From: Oscillospiraceae bacterium
GTDB lineage: Bacteria > Bacillota > Clostridia > Oscillospirales > Ruminococcaceae
Direction of reading: 5' to 3'
Length of the DNA stretch: 39,712 nucleotides
Assembly (NCBI GenBank): GCA_024695445.1
Contig: JAILIG010000039.1
Span: 1 to 39,712, forward strand
In this document: positions 1-8,679 of the stretch, piece by piece
Position numbering within the stretch: the first letter of the stretch is position 1
Layout of the letters: each line of letters opens with the position of its first letter
The notes under the pieces: generated by a model
Databases searched by the model: none
What the model saw: the letters and a program-made list of their open reading frames with translations, nothing else
What the model was told of the DNA's origin: nothing
Position numbers and translations under genes: made by a program

Positions 1-905
1 TTGTCCAGCGAGGCGCGGATGATCTCACTGCGGCTGAGATAGCGCATCTGCCGCTCGATCTCGGTCTGTGTTTCGGCTGCGATGCGCTCGGAGGTCGTCA
101 CGAGAATGGCAGAGGCGAGCCTGTCGTGCTCCGCCTGCGACATCAGGTCGGCGGCGACATACTTCGGGTTTGCGGTGTCATCCGCCATGACAAGGATTTC
201 GCTTGGACCGGCAACCATGTCGATATCGACCACGCCGTACAGCAGACGCTTGGCTGTTGCCACGAAAATATTGCCCGGACCGACGATCTTATCGACACGC
301 GGAATGGAGTCGGTGCCGTATGCCAGTGCCGCGATTGCCTGCGCACCGCCCATGAGGAAGATGCGGTCCACGCCGCAGAGCGATGCCGCGACGAGAATAT
401 CGGGATTCGGCTTGCCGTCCTTTGCGGGCGGGGTGACCATAATCAGCTCTTTGACGCCGGCGATTTTCGCGGGAATCGCGTTCATCAGCACAGAGGACGG
501 ATAAGCCGCCGTGCCGCCGGGGACATAGAGGCCGACGCGCTCCAGACCGCGCAGACGCTGTCCGAGAATGACGCCGTCGGGGCGGGCGTTCGTGAAGCCC
601 TGCTCCTTCTGGCGGTTGTGGAAATCGGAAATGTTTTCGATGGCGTTCAGCAGTGCCTCGACGAACTTCGGATCAGCGGCTTCGAGCGCATCGGAAATGG
701 TATCGGCATCGACCTCGAAGGCTTCGGGGCATTTGCCGTCAAATTTTTCGGTATAGGCACGGACGGCCTCATCGCCCTTCGTGCGGACATCTTCGAGAAT
801 GGCCGTGACTGTCTCGACGACCTTCGGATCAGGTGCGGCACTTCTGCTGCGAAGCTGCGCGAAAAATGTGGCTTCGTCCGTGCCGTTGCAGCGGATGACT
901 TGCAT
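1..905 (-). CDS. hisD: Histidinol dehydrogenase, N-terminal part (cut by window edge)
   Basis: HisD performs the last two oxidations of histidine biosynthesis, L-histidinol to L-histidine, with NAD+ and zinc in the cytoplasm. The reading frame starts at ATG 905-903 (MQVIRCNGTDE) behind AAGGAGG and stays open to the left edge, giving about 301 residues of a protein usually near 430. Family segments seen include LERVGLYVPGG, LMGGAQAIAALAYGT, KIVGPGNIFVA, DMVAGPSEILV and MSQAEHD; the last carries a Gln and His expected to bind zinc. The catalytic Glu-His pair and the remaining zinc ligands lie beyond the edge. It follows hisG by 45 nt and is the third gene of the his operon. Identification is secure; integrity of the C-terminus cannot be judged. 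Confidence 0.95.
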   Translation of the reverse strand, partial: MQVIRCNGTDEATFFAQLRSRSAAPDPKVVETVTAILEDVRTKGDEAVRAYTEKFDGKCPEAFEVDADTISDALEAADPKFVEALLNAIENISDFHNRQKEQGFTNARPDGVILGQRLRGLERVGLYVPGGTAAYPSSVLMNAIPAKIAGVKELIMVTPPAKDGKPNPDILVAASLCGVDRIFLMGGAQAIAALAYGTDSIPRVDKIVGPGNIFVATAKRLLYGVVDIDMVAGPSEILVMADDTANPKYVAADLMSQAEHDRLASAILVTTSERIAAETQTEIERQMRYLSRSEIIRASLD

Positions 906-950
906 AGCGGGTTCCTCCTTTTATGAAATGCAGAATGCGGAATGCGCGGA

Positions 951-1589
951 TTACGCGTTCCCGAAATACGCTTCAATTTGTGAAACGAGCGCTTCAATTT
1001 CACTCTGCCTGAGCTTCATGCTGACGGTATTGGCAATGAGCCGTGCGGAGATCGGGCAGACATCCTCAAAAACCTCCAGACCGTTTTCCTTGAGTGTCGT
1101 GCCGGTTTCGACGATGTCCACGATGCCGTCCGAAAGCTCCAGCAGGGGCGCGAGCTCGACAGAGCCCTCGATCTTGACGATATCGACATCCATGCCCTTT
1201 GCTTCAAAGAAGCGGCGGGTGACATTCGGGTATTTCGAGGCAATGGTCTTGACGCCGTAGCCGGAATAAAAATCGGTGCCCTTTTTGACGGCGAGCGCAA
1301 ATTTGCAGCGGCCGAAGCCAAGATCGAGCAGCTCATAGAACTTGCCCTGCATCTCCAGAATCGTGTCCTTGCCGACGACGCCCAGATCGCAGACGCCGTG
1401 TTCGACATAGGTGATGACATCGTTTGCCTTGGCGAGCACGACCTCGATGCTGCCGTCTCCGACGGGAAGAATCAGGCGTCTGCCCTTTTCGCGGACAGCG
1501 GTGCAGTCAAAGCCGAGCTGTTCAAGCAGTCCGACGGTATCTTTTTCGAGTCTGCCCTTGGTCAGGGCAATGCGAAGCGGTCTCTGCAT
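951..1589 (-). CDS. hisG: ATP phosphoribosyltransferase, short form
   Basis: HisG catalyses the first committed step of histidine biosynthesis, joining ATP and PRPP to form phosphoribosyl-ATP. The protein is 212 residues and begins MQRPLRIALTKGRLEKDT, the usual HisG start; the segment EVFEDVCPISARLIANTVS near the C-terminus is typical. The length identifies the short form, which lacks the C-terminal regulatory domain and needs HisZ as partner; hisZ lies directly upstream with only 2 nt between its stop and this start. The ribosome binding site (AAAGGAGGGA) is embedded in the last codons of hisZ, so the two are probably translationally coupled and made in matched amounts. Confidence 0.96.
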   Translation of the reverse strand: MQRPLRIALTKGRLEKDTVGLLEQLGFDCTAVREKGRRLILPVGDGSIEVVLAKANDVITYVEHGVCDLGVVGKDTILEMQGKFYELLDLGFGRCKFALAVKKGTDFYSGYGVKTIASKYPNVTRRFFEAKGMDVDIVKIEGSVELAPLLELSDGIVDIVETGTTLKENGLEVFEDVCPISARLIANTVSMKLRQSEIEALVSQIEAYFGNA

Positions 1590-1591
1590 CG

Positions 1592-2779
1592 TTATCCCTC
1601 CTTTGCCTGTTCGATCGGCAGAACGCTGTCGATGCCGTGTGCGGCGGCGTATGTACGCGCTTCGTCCAGCGTTTCCGAGAGGGAGTGCTCGACGACCAGT
1701 CCCTTTTCGCGGAGATTGCGCGCCGCCTCGACGGCCTCCGCCTCACAGCCCTTTGCCGCCCAGATCAGCACATTGCTGGCGGGCAGTGCGGTCTGCGGCG
1801 CCTGCTGACGGCTCAGCACCTTGACCACGGCGTCGATGTTGACGGCAAAGCCCGTCGCGGGAACATCGTAGCCGAATTCGGCAAGCAGCTTGTCATAGCG
1901 GCCGCCGGAGAGGATTTCCTCGCCGTATCCGGAGAGATAGCCGCGCAGAATCATGCCGGTGTAATAGTCGGTGCGGTGCATCATGCCGAGATCGACACGG
2001 ACGCGCTCCTTGCCGGCAAACTGCGAAACGGACTGCCACAGGGCGTGGAGATCATCCAGAATTGCGGCAATTTCGCTGCTTTTGCAGAGTGCGGATGCCT
2101 TTGCAAAGACCTCCTCGCCGCCGTAGAGGCGGGGGAGCATCCGCAGTGCCGAGGCGGCCTCCGATTCCGGCAGCGTGTCCAGCAGATCGTTGAGCGCGGG
2201 ATAGTTCTTGGTTTCGATGCAGTCTCTGAGCTGCTCCTTGACGGCATCGGAAGCGGGCAGCTCGGCCATCAGCGTGCGGAAGAATGCCGCATTGCCGAGC
2301 TCCAGTGCATATTCCCCGCCGCAGGCCTTCAGGGCGTCAGCCGCAGCCGCGATGACCTCCAGATCGGCCATGCGGGAATCGGAGCCGATCAGCTCGATGC
2401 CGGACTGTGAAATTTCATCGTCCCGGCCCTTCAGCGACGGGGAGATGACATGGATATTCTGATTGTAGCACAGGCGCAGCGGGAGTGCGGCGTCGCGCAG
2501 TCTGGTCGCGCAGACTCTTGCGATCGGGACGGTATTGTCCGGTCTGAGCACGAGCAGTCTGCCCTTCGCATCGGTGAGCTTATACATCTGCTCCTGCGGG
2601 AAAGGCTGTGCCTTGCGGCTGAATACATCAAAGAATTCCAGCGTCGGCGTGATGATTTCGCTGTACCCGCGTGCGGCAAAGAGCCCGTGCAGGCGGCTTT
2701 CGATGTCACGGCGGAGCGTGCATTCCGCAAAGAGGGAATCTCTTGTGCCCTCCGGCGTGATGCGGTCATATTTGTTCAT
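1592..2779 (-). CDS. hisZ: ATP phosphoribosyltransferase regulatory subunit HisZ
   Basis: HisZ is a histidyl-tRNA synthetase paralogue without aminoacylation activity; it forms a complex with short-form HisG and confers activity and histidine feedback inhibition. The 395-residue protein starts MNKYDRITPEGTRD, shows class II synthetase-like core segments (IITPTLEFFDVF, LLVLRPDNTVPIARV) and ends with a weakly conserved half. It lacks the C-terminal anticodon-binding domain of a true HisRS and sits next to hisG, which together favour HisZ over hisS. It is the first gene of the his operon, with an AAAAGGAG ribosome binding site and a promoter/operator region directly upstream. Confidence 0.93.
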   Translation of the reverse strand: MNKYDRITPEGTRDSLFAECTLRRDIESRLHGLFAARGYSEIITPTLEFFDVFSRKAQPFPQEQMYKLTDAKGRLLVLRPDNTVPIARVCATRLRDAALPLRLCYNQNIHVISPSLKGRDDEISQSGIELIGSDSRMADLEVIAAAADALKACGGEYALELGNAAFFRTLMAELPASDAVKEQLRDCIETKNYPALNDLLDTLPESEAASALRMLPRLYGGEEVFAKASALCKSSEIAAILDDLHALWQSVSQFAGKERVRVDLGMMHRTDYYTGMILRGYLSGYGEEILSGGRYDKLLAEFGYDVPATGFAVNIDAVVKVLSRQQAPQTALPASNVLIWAAKGCEAEAVEAARNLREKGLVVEHSLSETLDEARTYAAAHGIDSVLPIEQAKEG

Positions 2780-2808
2780 TCGGTTCTCCTTTTTGTCACG
2801 GTTCGCTT

Positions 2809-2858
2809 TAGCGTGCTAACACGCTAGCATGGTATCATGCTACTATGATACCATATTA
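2809..2858. promoter_or_regulatory. Three phased 18-bp inverted-repeat operators at the his promoter
   Basis: Three copies of a TA-N3-TG / N4 / CA-N3-TA palindrome start at 2809, 2825 and 2841, one every 16 bp, so neighbours share two bases. Copy 1 (TAGCGTG-CTAA-CACGCTA) and copy 2 (TAGCATG-GTAT-CATGCTA) have perfect 7-bp arms; copy 3 (TACTATG-ATAC-CATATTA) matches at 6 of 7 positions and contains the -10 element. The array covers the -10, the expected transcription start and the early leader, a repressor geometry. The cognate regulator is not encoded in the window; a TrpR-family HisR/YerC-type regulator of his genes is a reasonable guess, not shown. Confidence 0.7.
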
Positions 2859-2873
2859 TCAGAGAAAAGTCAA
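2845..2873 (-). promoter_or_regulatory. Sigma-A-type promoter of the his operon
   Basis: On the minus strand TTGACT (2873-2868) is followed by a 17-nt spacer and TATCAT (2850-2845), with a TGG directly before the -10, i.e. an extended -10. The -35 begins two bases past the polC stop, so the his genes have their own promoter although they lie in line with polC. No intrinsic terminator separates polC from it. Confidence 0.75.
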
Positions 2874-2874
2874 G

Positions 2875-5800
2875 TCAGAAAAGGGAGAGCTGATTGGATT
2901 TCGGAAGATTCCCCAAAGCCCCCAGTGCTTCGAGCGCTTCGATTGTCGCTTTTGATGCACCGCTCTGCTCCTGGAATTCCGAAACAGAGATGAAGTCGCC
3001 GTGCTGCGCTGTCTCGTAGAGCTTTTCCGCTGCCTTTTCGCCGATGCCGCCGATCGCGGCAAAGGGAATGCGCAGCTTGCCGTCCTCGATCAGGTAATCG
3101 ACGGCGTGCGAACGACGCAGATCAACCTGCAAAAACTGGATGCCGCGGGACATCGCCTCATTGACGATCAGCAGGATTTCGCGCAGGTCGCCTTCCTTCT
3201 TGGTGCATTCCTTGCCCTTGGCGGCCAGCTCGCGGATCTTGCCGCGCACCGCGTCGATGCCGGCCACGGCAAGCTCTGCGTCAAAGTCTCCGCCGCGGAC
3301 AGAGAAATAGGTCGCGTAGTATTCGAGCGGGCGGTAGAGCTTGAACCAGCCGAGCTTGATGGCCGCCGTGACATAGGCCGCGGCGTGTGCCTTCGGGAAC
3401 ATATACTTGATCTTGAGGCAGGAGTCGATGTACCACTGCGGAACATCGTGGTCACGCAGCATCTGCATCCGCTCCTCGGTGAAGGTCTTGGGAGCCTTGC
3501 CTTTTCGGGTGTCCTCCATGATCTGGAAGGCCTGCTTCGGCTCGACGCCGTGATAGAGCAGATAGGTCATGATCGAGTCACGGGTTCCGATGACATTGGA
3601 AATCGTGCAGGTGCCGTTGGCGATCAGCTCCTGTGCGTTGCCGAGCCACACATCGGTGCCGTGCGACAGACCGGAAATCTGGAGAAAATCGGAAAAGAGC
3701 TTCGGCTTGGCGTCCAGCAGCATTCCGATGGTGAAGTTGGTGCCCATTTCCGGAATGCCGAGCGAGCCGGTCTTGCAGAAGATATCCTCCTCTGTCACGC
3801 CGAGCACGGAGCAGTCCGTACACATCTGAAAGACCTTCGGATCGGTCGTCGGGACATCGGCGATTTTGATGCCGGTCAGGTCTTCGAGATGCTTGTAGAG
3901 CGTCGGCACAACATGGCCGAGCTCGTCGAGCTTCAGAATGGTGTCATGCAGCTTGTGGAAGTCGAAGTGCGTCGTGATAATCATATCGGAGTCGTCGGAT
4001 TCGTCCGGATCTCCGGGCTGCTGCACGGGGGTGAAATCGAAGATATCGAAGTCCTCCGGGATGACGACCATGCCGCCCGGATGCTGGCCGGTCGTTTTCT
4101 TGACGCCGACGCAGCCCGCGACGAGACGGTTGATTTCGCTGTTGTTGACGGTGACGCCGCAGTCTTCGAGGTAGTGCTTGACATAGCCGTAGGCGATCTT
4201 GTCCTGCACGCCGGAGATTGTACCGGCCTTAAAGACATTGGCGCGGCCGAAGAGTTCCTCGGTGTAGCGGTGCGATTCGGACTGATATTCGCTGGAGAAA
4301 TTCTGGTCGATATCCGGAGCCTTGTCGCCGTCGAAGCCGAGGAAGGTCTCGAACGGAATGTCATGGCCGTCGCGCTTCATGTCAGTGCCGCATTCGGGGC
4401 AGCTTTTGGGCGGCAGGTCAAAGCCGGAGCCGACCTCGCCCTTTGTGAAGAATTCGGAATGCTTGCACTTCGGGCAGACATAGTGCGGTACGAGCGGATT
4501 GACCTCGGAGATGCCTGCCATTGAGGCGACGAAGGAGGAGCCGACCGAGCCTCTGGAGCCGACCAGATAGCCGTGCTTTTCAGAGTTTGCGACGAGCTTC
4601 TGCGCGATCATATACAAAACGGAGAAGCCGTGCTTGCAGATCGAGCCGAGCTCTCTGTCCAGACGCTTCTGCACGAGCTCCGGCAGCGGATCGCCGTAAA
4701 TGCTCTTGGCCTTTTCCGTGGTGATGCGGATGAGGTCCTCCTCTGCGCCGGGAATCGACGGGGTAAAGGTGCCCTTCGGGATCGCGTGGCAGCGGTCGAT
4801 CCTGTCCGCGATGAGATTCGTGTTGGTCACGACGACCTCATAGGCGCGGTCTGCGCCCAGATAGTCAAATTCTTCCAGCATCTCGTCGGTGGTGCGCAGG
4901 AAGAGCGGCGCCTGATGGTCTGTGTCGCTGAAGCCGTTTCCGGCCTGTAAAATCTGCCGGTAGATGCCGTCCTTTTCGTCCATGAAGTGGACATCGCAGG
5001 TCGCACAGACCGGGATGCCGAGCCGGTCGCCGAGCTCCAGCACCTTGCGGTTATAGTTCCGGAGGTCCTCCTCGGTCTGCGCGGCATATCTGTCGTCGCG
5101 CAGCATAAAGAGGTTGTTTGCAAGCGGCTGGATTTCGAGATAGTCGTAAAAACGCGCGATTTCGAGCAGCTCCTCGTCCGGTTTGCCGTCCACGATTGCT
5201 GAGAACAGCTCGCCGGCCTCACAGGCGGAGCCGTAAATCAGACCTTCTCTGTGCTTGACCAGCAGGGACTTCGGCATCAGCGGCTTTTTATAGAAATAGT
5301 CGAGCTGGGAATAGGAGACAAGCCGGTAGAGGTTCTTCATGCCGGTCTGATTCTTGGCCAGAATGATCTGGTGATGTGACCGGAGCTTTCTGAGGTCCAC
5401 ATTCGGTAGCCTGACATTCAGGTCGCCGAGCGTTGTGATGCCGTACTCCCGGACGGCGCGCTCCATGAGATTCAGATAGATTTTTGCGAGGATATAGGCG
5501 TCGTCCGCGGCACGGTGATGCTCAAATTTTCCGAGCTTTAAGTGCTTTGCGACGGTGTCGAGCTTGTGCTTGGAGAGCTCCGGCAGCATGGCGCGGCTGA
5601 GCCACAGGGTATCCAGCGTCACAAAGGGGAAGTCCATGCCGTGCCGTTCAAAGACCGCACGCAGCATGGAGGTATCAAACTCGGCATTGTGCGCGATCAG
5701 CACCGGACGCTCCCCGCAGAACGCGAGAAACTGCCGGACGGCCTCCTCCTCCTTCGGCGCGTCGGCCACCATGTCCGGCGTGATATGCGTCAGATCCTGC

Positions 5801-7236
5801 ACTTTCTGCGGGATGTCCCGCTCCGGATTGACGAAGGTGTCAAAGCTGTCCACGATGCGCATTCCCTTGACCTTCACGGCGCCGATTTCGGTCAGGCGGT
5901 CGTTTTGGAAGGAAAAGCCGGTCGTCTCGACATCAAAGACAATGACCTCGTCCTGCGGGGTGCGCGTGTCGGGCGTGTCGATGATCTTATGCACGGTCAT
6001 ATCGTCCACGACATAAGCCTCGCAGCCGTAGATGACGCGGAAATCCTTCCATTTCTCGGTCGCGTTCATCGCTTCGGGGAAGGCCTGTACGACGCCGTGG
6101 TCGGTGATGGCGACGGCGCGGTGTCCCCAGTCATGTGCGCGGCCGCAGAGTGCTTCCGCCGAGGTGACCGCGTCCATGGCAGACATATTGGTGTGCAGAT
6201 GCAGTTCGACGCGCTTCACCGGGGCATCGTCCGTGCGGCGGTCCGCGTCGTAGCGGTTGATTGCAGCCGGCTTGATGACGATATCGTGGTCATAGGTGTC
6301 GTATTCGACGGAGCCGTAGATCAGCAGGGACGCGCCCTTTTTGCACTGGTCTGACGGGAAGTCCCTGAGCTTCTGTTCATCGAGAAAGAGCTTGACGAGC
6401 AGGCTGCCCGTGTAGTCGGTGACGGGGAATGAAATGATCGTCTTGCCGTTTTTGAGCTGCCGGGATTCCGGCTTTGTGAAGATTTCCGCGGCGACAGAGA
6501 ATTTCTTTGCGCCGCCCGCCGTGCTGCCGATCTGCTGCACGACCTCGGAGATCGGCGTCGGCTTTTCCCGTACGGTCCGCCCGTAGAGGACGCTGAGATC
6601 GGATTTCGCGGGCATTTCGGGCTGAACCGGCTTGATGTCCGCATGAAGCGCCGAAAAGATCGGCGTATCGGGTTCGGGCTGCTTTTCCTCCGGCACTTCA
6701 TAGCGGTTCTGCGGCAGATCGGCCAGCACATCGCTCTGCATCCGGTTGAAGTCGTCCTCGGTGACACGCAGATGCGTGCCGGAGAATTCGACAGTCAGCG
6801 GGACGGAATAGATCGCCTGAATCGCCCGTGCAAGCTCCTCGCGGAAATGCGTCCGTTCGAGGATATCCACGCCGCCCTGCTTCAGGCCGACGGACAGCAC
6901 GCCGTTTTCGAGGCTGAGGTCCGCGCCTTCGAGAAAGCCGTTGATGAGCGGCAGATCGCGGCGCAGGGACAAAAAGAGATCGGGCAGCACCGCAACGGAG
7001 AATGCCTCTGCGGGATACCGGCAGAGCAGTCTTGCAGATTGCAGAGAAAGACGCTCCGAGAGCTCCGTCTCAAAGGCAGACAGATCGGCAAAGGGTACCG
7101 TCCGGTCAAATTCAGTTTCAAAATAAAGTCTCGTGTGGTCAGGATTCGTCAGCACCCGCCGGATCCTGCCGTCCAGTACATGTTCCGGAAGGTTTTTGGC
7201 GTATTCGCGCAGGAATTCGCGCAGGGTCTGCATCAT
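2875..7236 (-). CDS. polC: DNA polymerase III alpha subunit, PolC type
   Basis: PolC is the main replicative polymerase of low-GC Gram-positives, with built-in proofreading. At 1453 residues it has the usual length. Domains in order: N-terminal region; OB fold at about 245-325; PHP domain opening with VELHLHTN (343-350) and interrupted by a DnaQ-type 3'-5' exonuclease at about 430-595 (DVETTG at 435, HNAEFD at 516, HHRAADDA at 573); polymerase core with a zinc site (CPKC at 921, CPEC at 946) and the catalytic PDIDQNFS (974-981). No frameshift or missing catalytic residue is apparent. Two adjacent ATG codons follow AAAGGAGG; the first is used here. It is the last gene of the pyrH-to-polC operon. 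Confidence 0.98.
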   Translation of the reverse strand: MMQTLREFLREYAKNLPEHVLDGRIRRVLTNPDHTRLYFETEFDRTVPFADLSAFETELSERLSLQSARLLCRYPAEAFSVAVLPDLFLSLRRDLPLINGFLEGADLSLENGVLSVGLKQGGVDILERTHFREELARAIQAIYSVPLTVEFSGTHLRVTEDDFNRMQSDVLADLPQNRYEVPEEKQPEPDTPIFSALHADIKPVQPEMPAKSDLSVLYGRTVREKPTPISEVVQQIGSTAGGAKKFSVAAEIFTKPESRQLKNGKTIISFPVTDYTGSLLVKLFLDEQKLRDFPSDQCKKGASLLIYGSVEYDTYDHDIVIKPAAINRYDADRRTDDAPVKRVELHLHTNMSAMDAVTSAEALCGRAHDWGHRAVAITDHGVVQAFPEAMNATEKWKDFRVIYGCEAYVVDDMTVHKIIDTPDTRTPQDEVIVFDVETTGFSFQNDRLTEIGAVKVKGMRIVDSFDTFVNPERDIPQKVQDLTHITPDMVADAPKEEEAVRQFLAFCGERPVLIAHNAEFDTSMLRAVFERHGMDFPFVTLDTLWLSRAMLPELSKHKLDTVAKHLKLGKFEHHRAADDAYILAKIYLNLMERAVREYGITTLGDLNVRLPNVDLRKLRSHHQIILAKNQTGMKNLYRLVSYSQLDYFYKKPLMPKSLLVKHREGLIYGSACEAGELFSAIVDGKPDEELLEIARFYDYLEIQPLANNLFMLRDDRYAAQTEEDLRNYNRKVLELGDRLGIPVCATCDVHFMDEKDGIYRQILQAGNGFSDTDHQAPLFLRTTDEMLEEFDYLGADRAYEVVVTNTNLIADRIDRCHAIPKGTFTPSIPGAEEDLIRITTEKAKSIYGDPLPELVQKRLDRELGSICKHGFSVLYMIAQKLVANSEKHGYLVGSRGSVGSSFVASMAGISEVNPLVPHYVCPKCKHSEFFTKGEVGSGFDLPPKSCPECGTDMKRDGHDIPFETFLGFDGDKAPDIDQNFSSEYQSESHRYTEELFGRANVFKAGTISGVQDKIAYGYVKHYLEDCGVTVNNSEINRLVAGCVGVKKTTGQHPGGMVVIPEDFDIFDFTPVQQPGDPDESDDSDMIITTHFDFHKLHDTILKLDELGHVVPTLYKHLEDLTGIKIADVPTTDPKVFQMCTDCSVLGVTEEDIFCKTGSLGIPEMGTNFTIGMLLDAKPKLFSDFLQISGLSHGTDVWLGNAQELIANGTCTISNVIGTRDSIMTYLLYHGVEPKQAFQIMEDTRKGKAPKTFTEERMQMLRDHDVPQWYIDSCLKIKYMFPKAHAAAYVTAAIKLGWFKLYRPLEYYATYFSVRGGDFDAELAVAGIDAVRGKIRELAAKGKECTKKEGDLREILLIVNEAMSRGIQFLQVDLRRSHAVDYLIEDGKLRIPFAAIGGIGEKAAEKLYETAQHGDFISVSEFQEQSGASKATIEALEALGALGNLPKSNQLSLF

Positions 7237-7250
7237 GCCGGGAACCTCCT

Positions 7251-7640
7251 TTAAGGCTGCGCAGCTCTGTAAGAAAGAAGTCTGAGCGCGTCGGTGATTT
7301 CAATTTGCGGATATTTCGCGTGGATTTTGCGGAGCAGCGCTTCATGCCGCAGATCACCGGTTTCCGCGAGGATATCCGGCAGATAATCAAGCGACATTGC
7401 ATCAAAGCGCTCCCAGTGATCGGTAATCGGGCTGAAATCGAGCAGCTTTGCCGTTTTACGGTGCGTGACCAGTATCATCAGCGCATAGAAGATCATTTCG
7501 AGCACTTCGCTGTCTGTTTCCGTCTGTGTCTGCCGGATGAGTGCTTCTGCGTCCGGGATGCACGCCGCATCACTTTCATTGCCGTATTCAAACCGGTCCG
7601 CGATGGCGCCGTAATACGGATAGGCTTCCCTGCGGTTCAC
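7251..7640 (-). CDS. Small unknown protein between ispG and polC
   Basis: A 129-residue protein of unknown function. It starts at GTG 7640-7638, which overlaps the ispG stop as GTGA, so it is probably translationally coupled to ispG, and ends 14 nt before polC. The sequence is soluble-looking and mostly helical, with acidic stretches and no signal peptide, membrane segment or cysteine pair. Segments such as DAEALIRQTQTETDSEVLEM and LDYLPDILAETGDLRHEALL resemble helical-repeat (HEAT-like) packing, but this is only an impression. The tight spacing on both sides supports a real gene in the operon. Confidence 0.75.
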   Translation of the reverse strand: MNRREAYPYYGAIADRFEYGNESDAACIPDAEALIRQTQTETDSEVLEMIFYALMILVTHRKTAKLLDFSPITDHWERFDAMSLDYLPDILAETGDLRHEALLRKIHAKYPQIEITDALRLLSYRAAQP

Positions 7641-8674
7641 AGCTTTTCGATCTCCGCAAGCAGCGCGGGGATGATCTCCGCCTCCGGTACTTTTCTGAGA
7701 ATCTGATCGCCCTTGAACAGCACGGCACAGCCGTCACCGCCCGCGACGCCGATATCGGCTTCCCGCGCCTCACCGGGGCCGTTGACGATGCAGCCCATGA
7801 CCGCGACCTTGATGTTCTTCTTACAGCCGCGCAGCGCCTCCTCGACGGCCTTTGCCGTGCCGATCAGGTCGATGCGCGTGCGCCCGCAGGTCGGGCAGGA
7901 AACGAGCTGTACGCCCTCTTTTCTGCCGACTGCTTTGAGAATGTCCTGCGCGGCGGCGATTTCCTCAATCGGGTCGGCGGTCAGGGAGACGCGGATCGTC
8001 TCGCCGATGCCGTCGCAGAGCAGCGAGCCGATGCCGACCGCGGACTTAATCAGTCCCATGCGGGCGGTGCCGGCCTCTGTCACGCCGAGGTGCAGCGGAT
8101 AATTGCAGGACCGGGCCGCCAGCCGGTAGCAGGCGATCATGTTCTGCACATCCGAGGATTTGATGGAGATGACGATGTCGTCAAAATCGCACTGTTCGAG
8201 GAGCTTTGCGTGATGCAGCGCACTTTCGACGAGTGCTTCCGGCGTCGGAGCGCCGTACTTGGCCAGCAGCTCCTTTTCGAGCGAGCCGGAGTTGACGCCG
8301 ATGCGGATCGGGATGCCCTTTTCGCGGCACTTGTCCGCGACGGCCTTCACGCGGTCCATTCCGCCGATATTGCCCGGATTGATGCGGATTTTATCAATGC
8401 CGGCATCCGCTGCTGCGAGTGCCAGCCGGTAGTCAAAGTGAATGTCTGCGACGAGCGGAATCCCGATTTCCTGCTTGATCGCCGGAATCAGCGCGACCGC
8501 GGCCATGTTCGGAATGGCGGCGCGGAGGATTTCGCAGCCGGCGGCTTCAAGCGCCTTAGCCTGCTGCACCGAGCCTTCGATGTCGTCCGAGCGCGTGTTG
8601 AGCATGGACTGGATGTAAATATGCTTGCCGTCGAGCACGCACTGCCCGACCTTGACAGGATGCAGATTTCTCAT
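7637..8674 (-). CDS. ispG: 4-hydroxy-3-methylbut-2-en-1-yl diphosphate synthase (flavodoxin)
   Basis: IspG (GcpE) is the penultimate enzyme of the MEP isoprenoid pathway, converting MEcPP to HMBPP with a [4Fe-4S] cluster. The cluster cysteines are visible as CPTCGRT and GCIVNGPGEA; IYIQSMLNT, IRINPGNIGG and VTEAGTA are further hallmarks. An upstream ATG at 8710 would add 12 residues and overlap the preceding gene by 31 nt without a good ribosome binding site. ATG 8674 (MRNLHPVKVG) has AAAGG upstream, leaves a 5-nt gap and matches the usual IspG N-terminus, so 345 residues is preferred. It shares the operon with dxr, the first committed enzyme of the pathway. Confidence 0.96.
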   Translation of the reverse strand: MRNLHPVKVGQCVLDGKHIYIQSMLNTRSDDIEGSVQQAKALEAAGCEILRAAIPNMAAVALIPAIKQEIGIPLVADIHFDYRLALAAADAGIDKIRINPGNIGGMDRVKAVADKCREKGIPIRIGVNSGSLEKELLAKYGAPTPEALVESALHHAKLLEQCDFDDIVISIKSSDVQNMIACYRLAARSCNYPLHLGVTEAGTARMGLIKSAVGIGSLLCDGIGETIRVSLTADPIEEIAAAQDILKAVGRKEGVQLVSCPTCGRTRIDLIGTAKAVEEALRGCKKNIKVAVMGCIVNGPGEAREADIGVAGGDGCAVLFKGDQILRKVPEAEIIPALLAEIEKL

Positions 8675-8679
8675 AGCAT

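Noticed and set aside
2780-2874. T-box or attenuator in the his leader
   Set aside because: The leader after the predicted start site is only about 60 nt, without a T-box sequence, leader peptide or terminator; the palindromes fit operators.
3001-4524. A 507-codon plus-strand open frame
   Set aside because: It lies antisense to the polC polymerase core, lacks a ribosome binding site, and arises from the GC-biased codon use of polC; its translation shows no domain.
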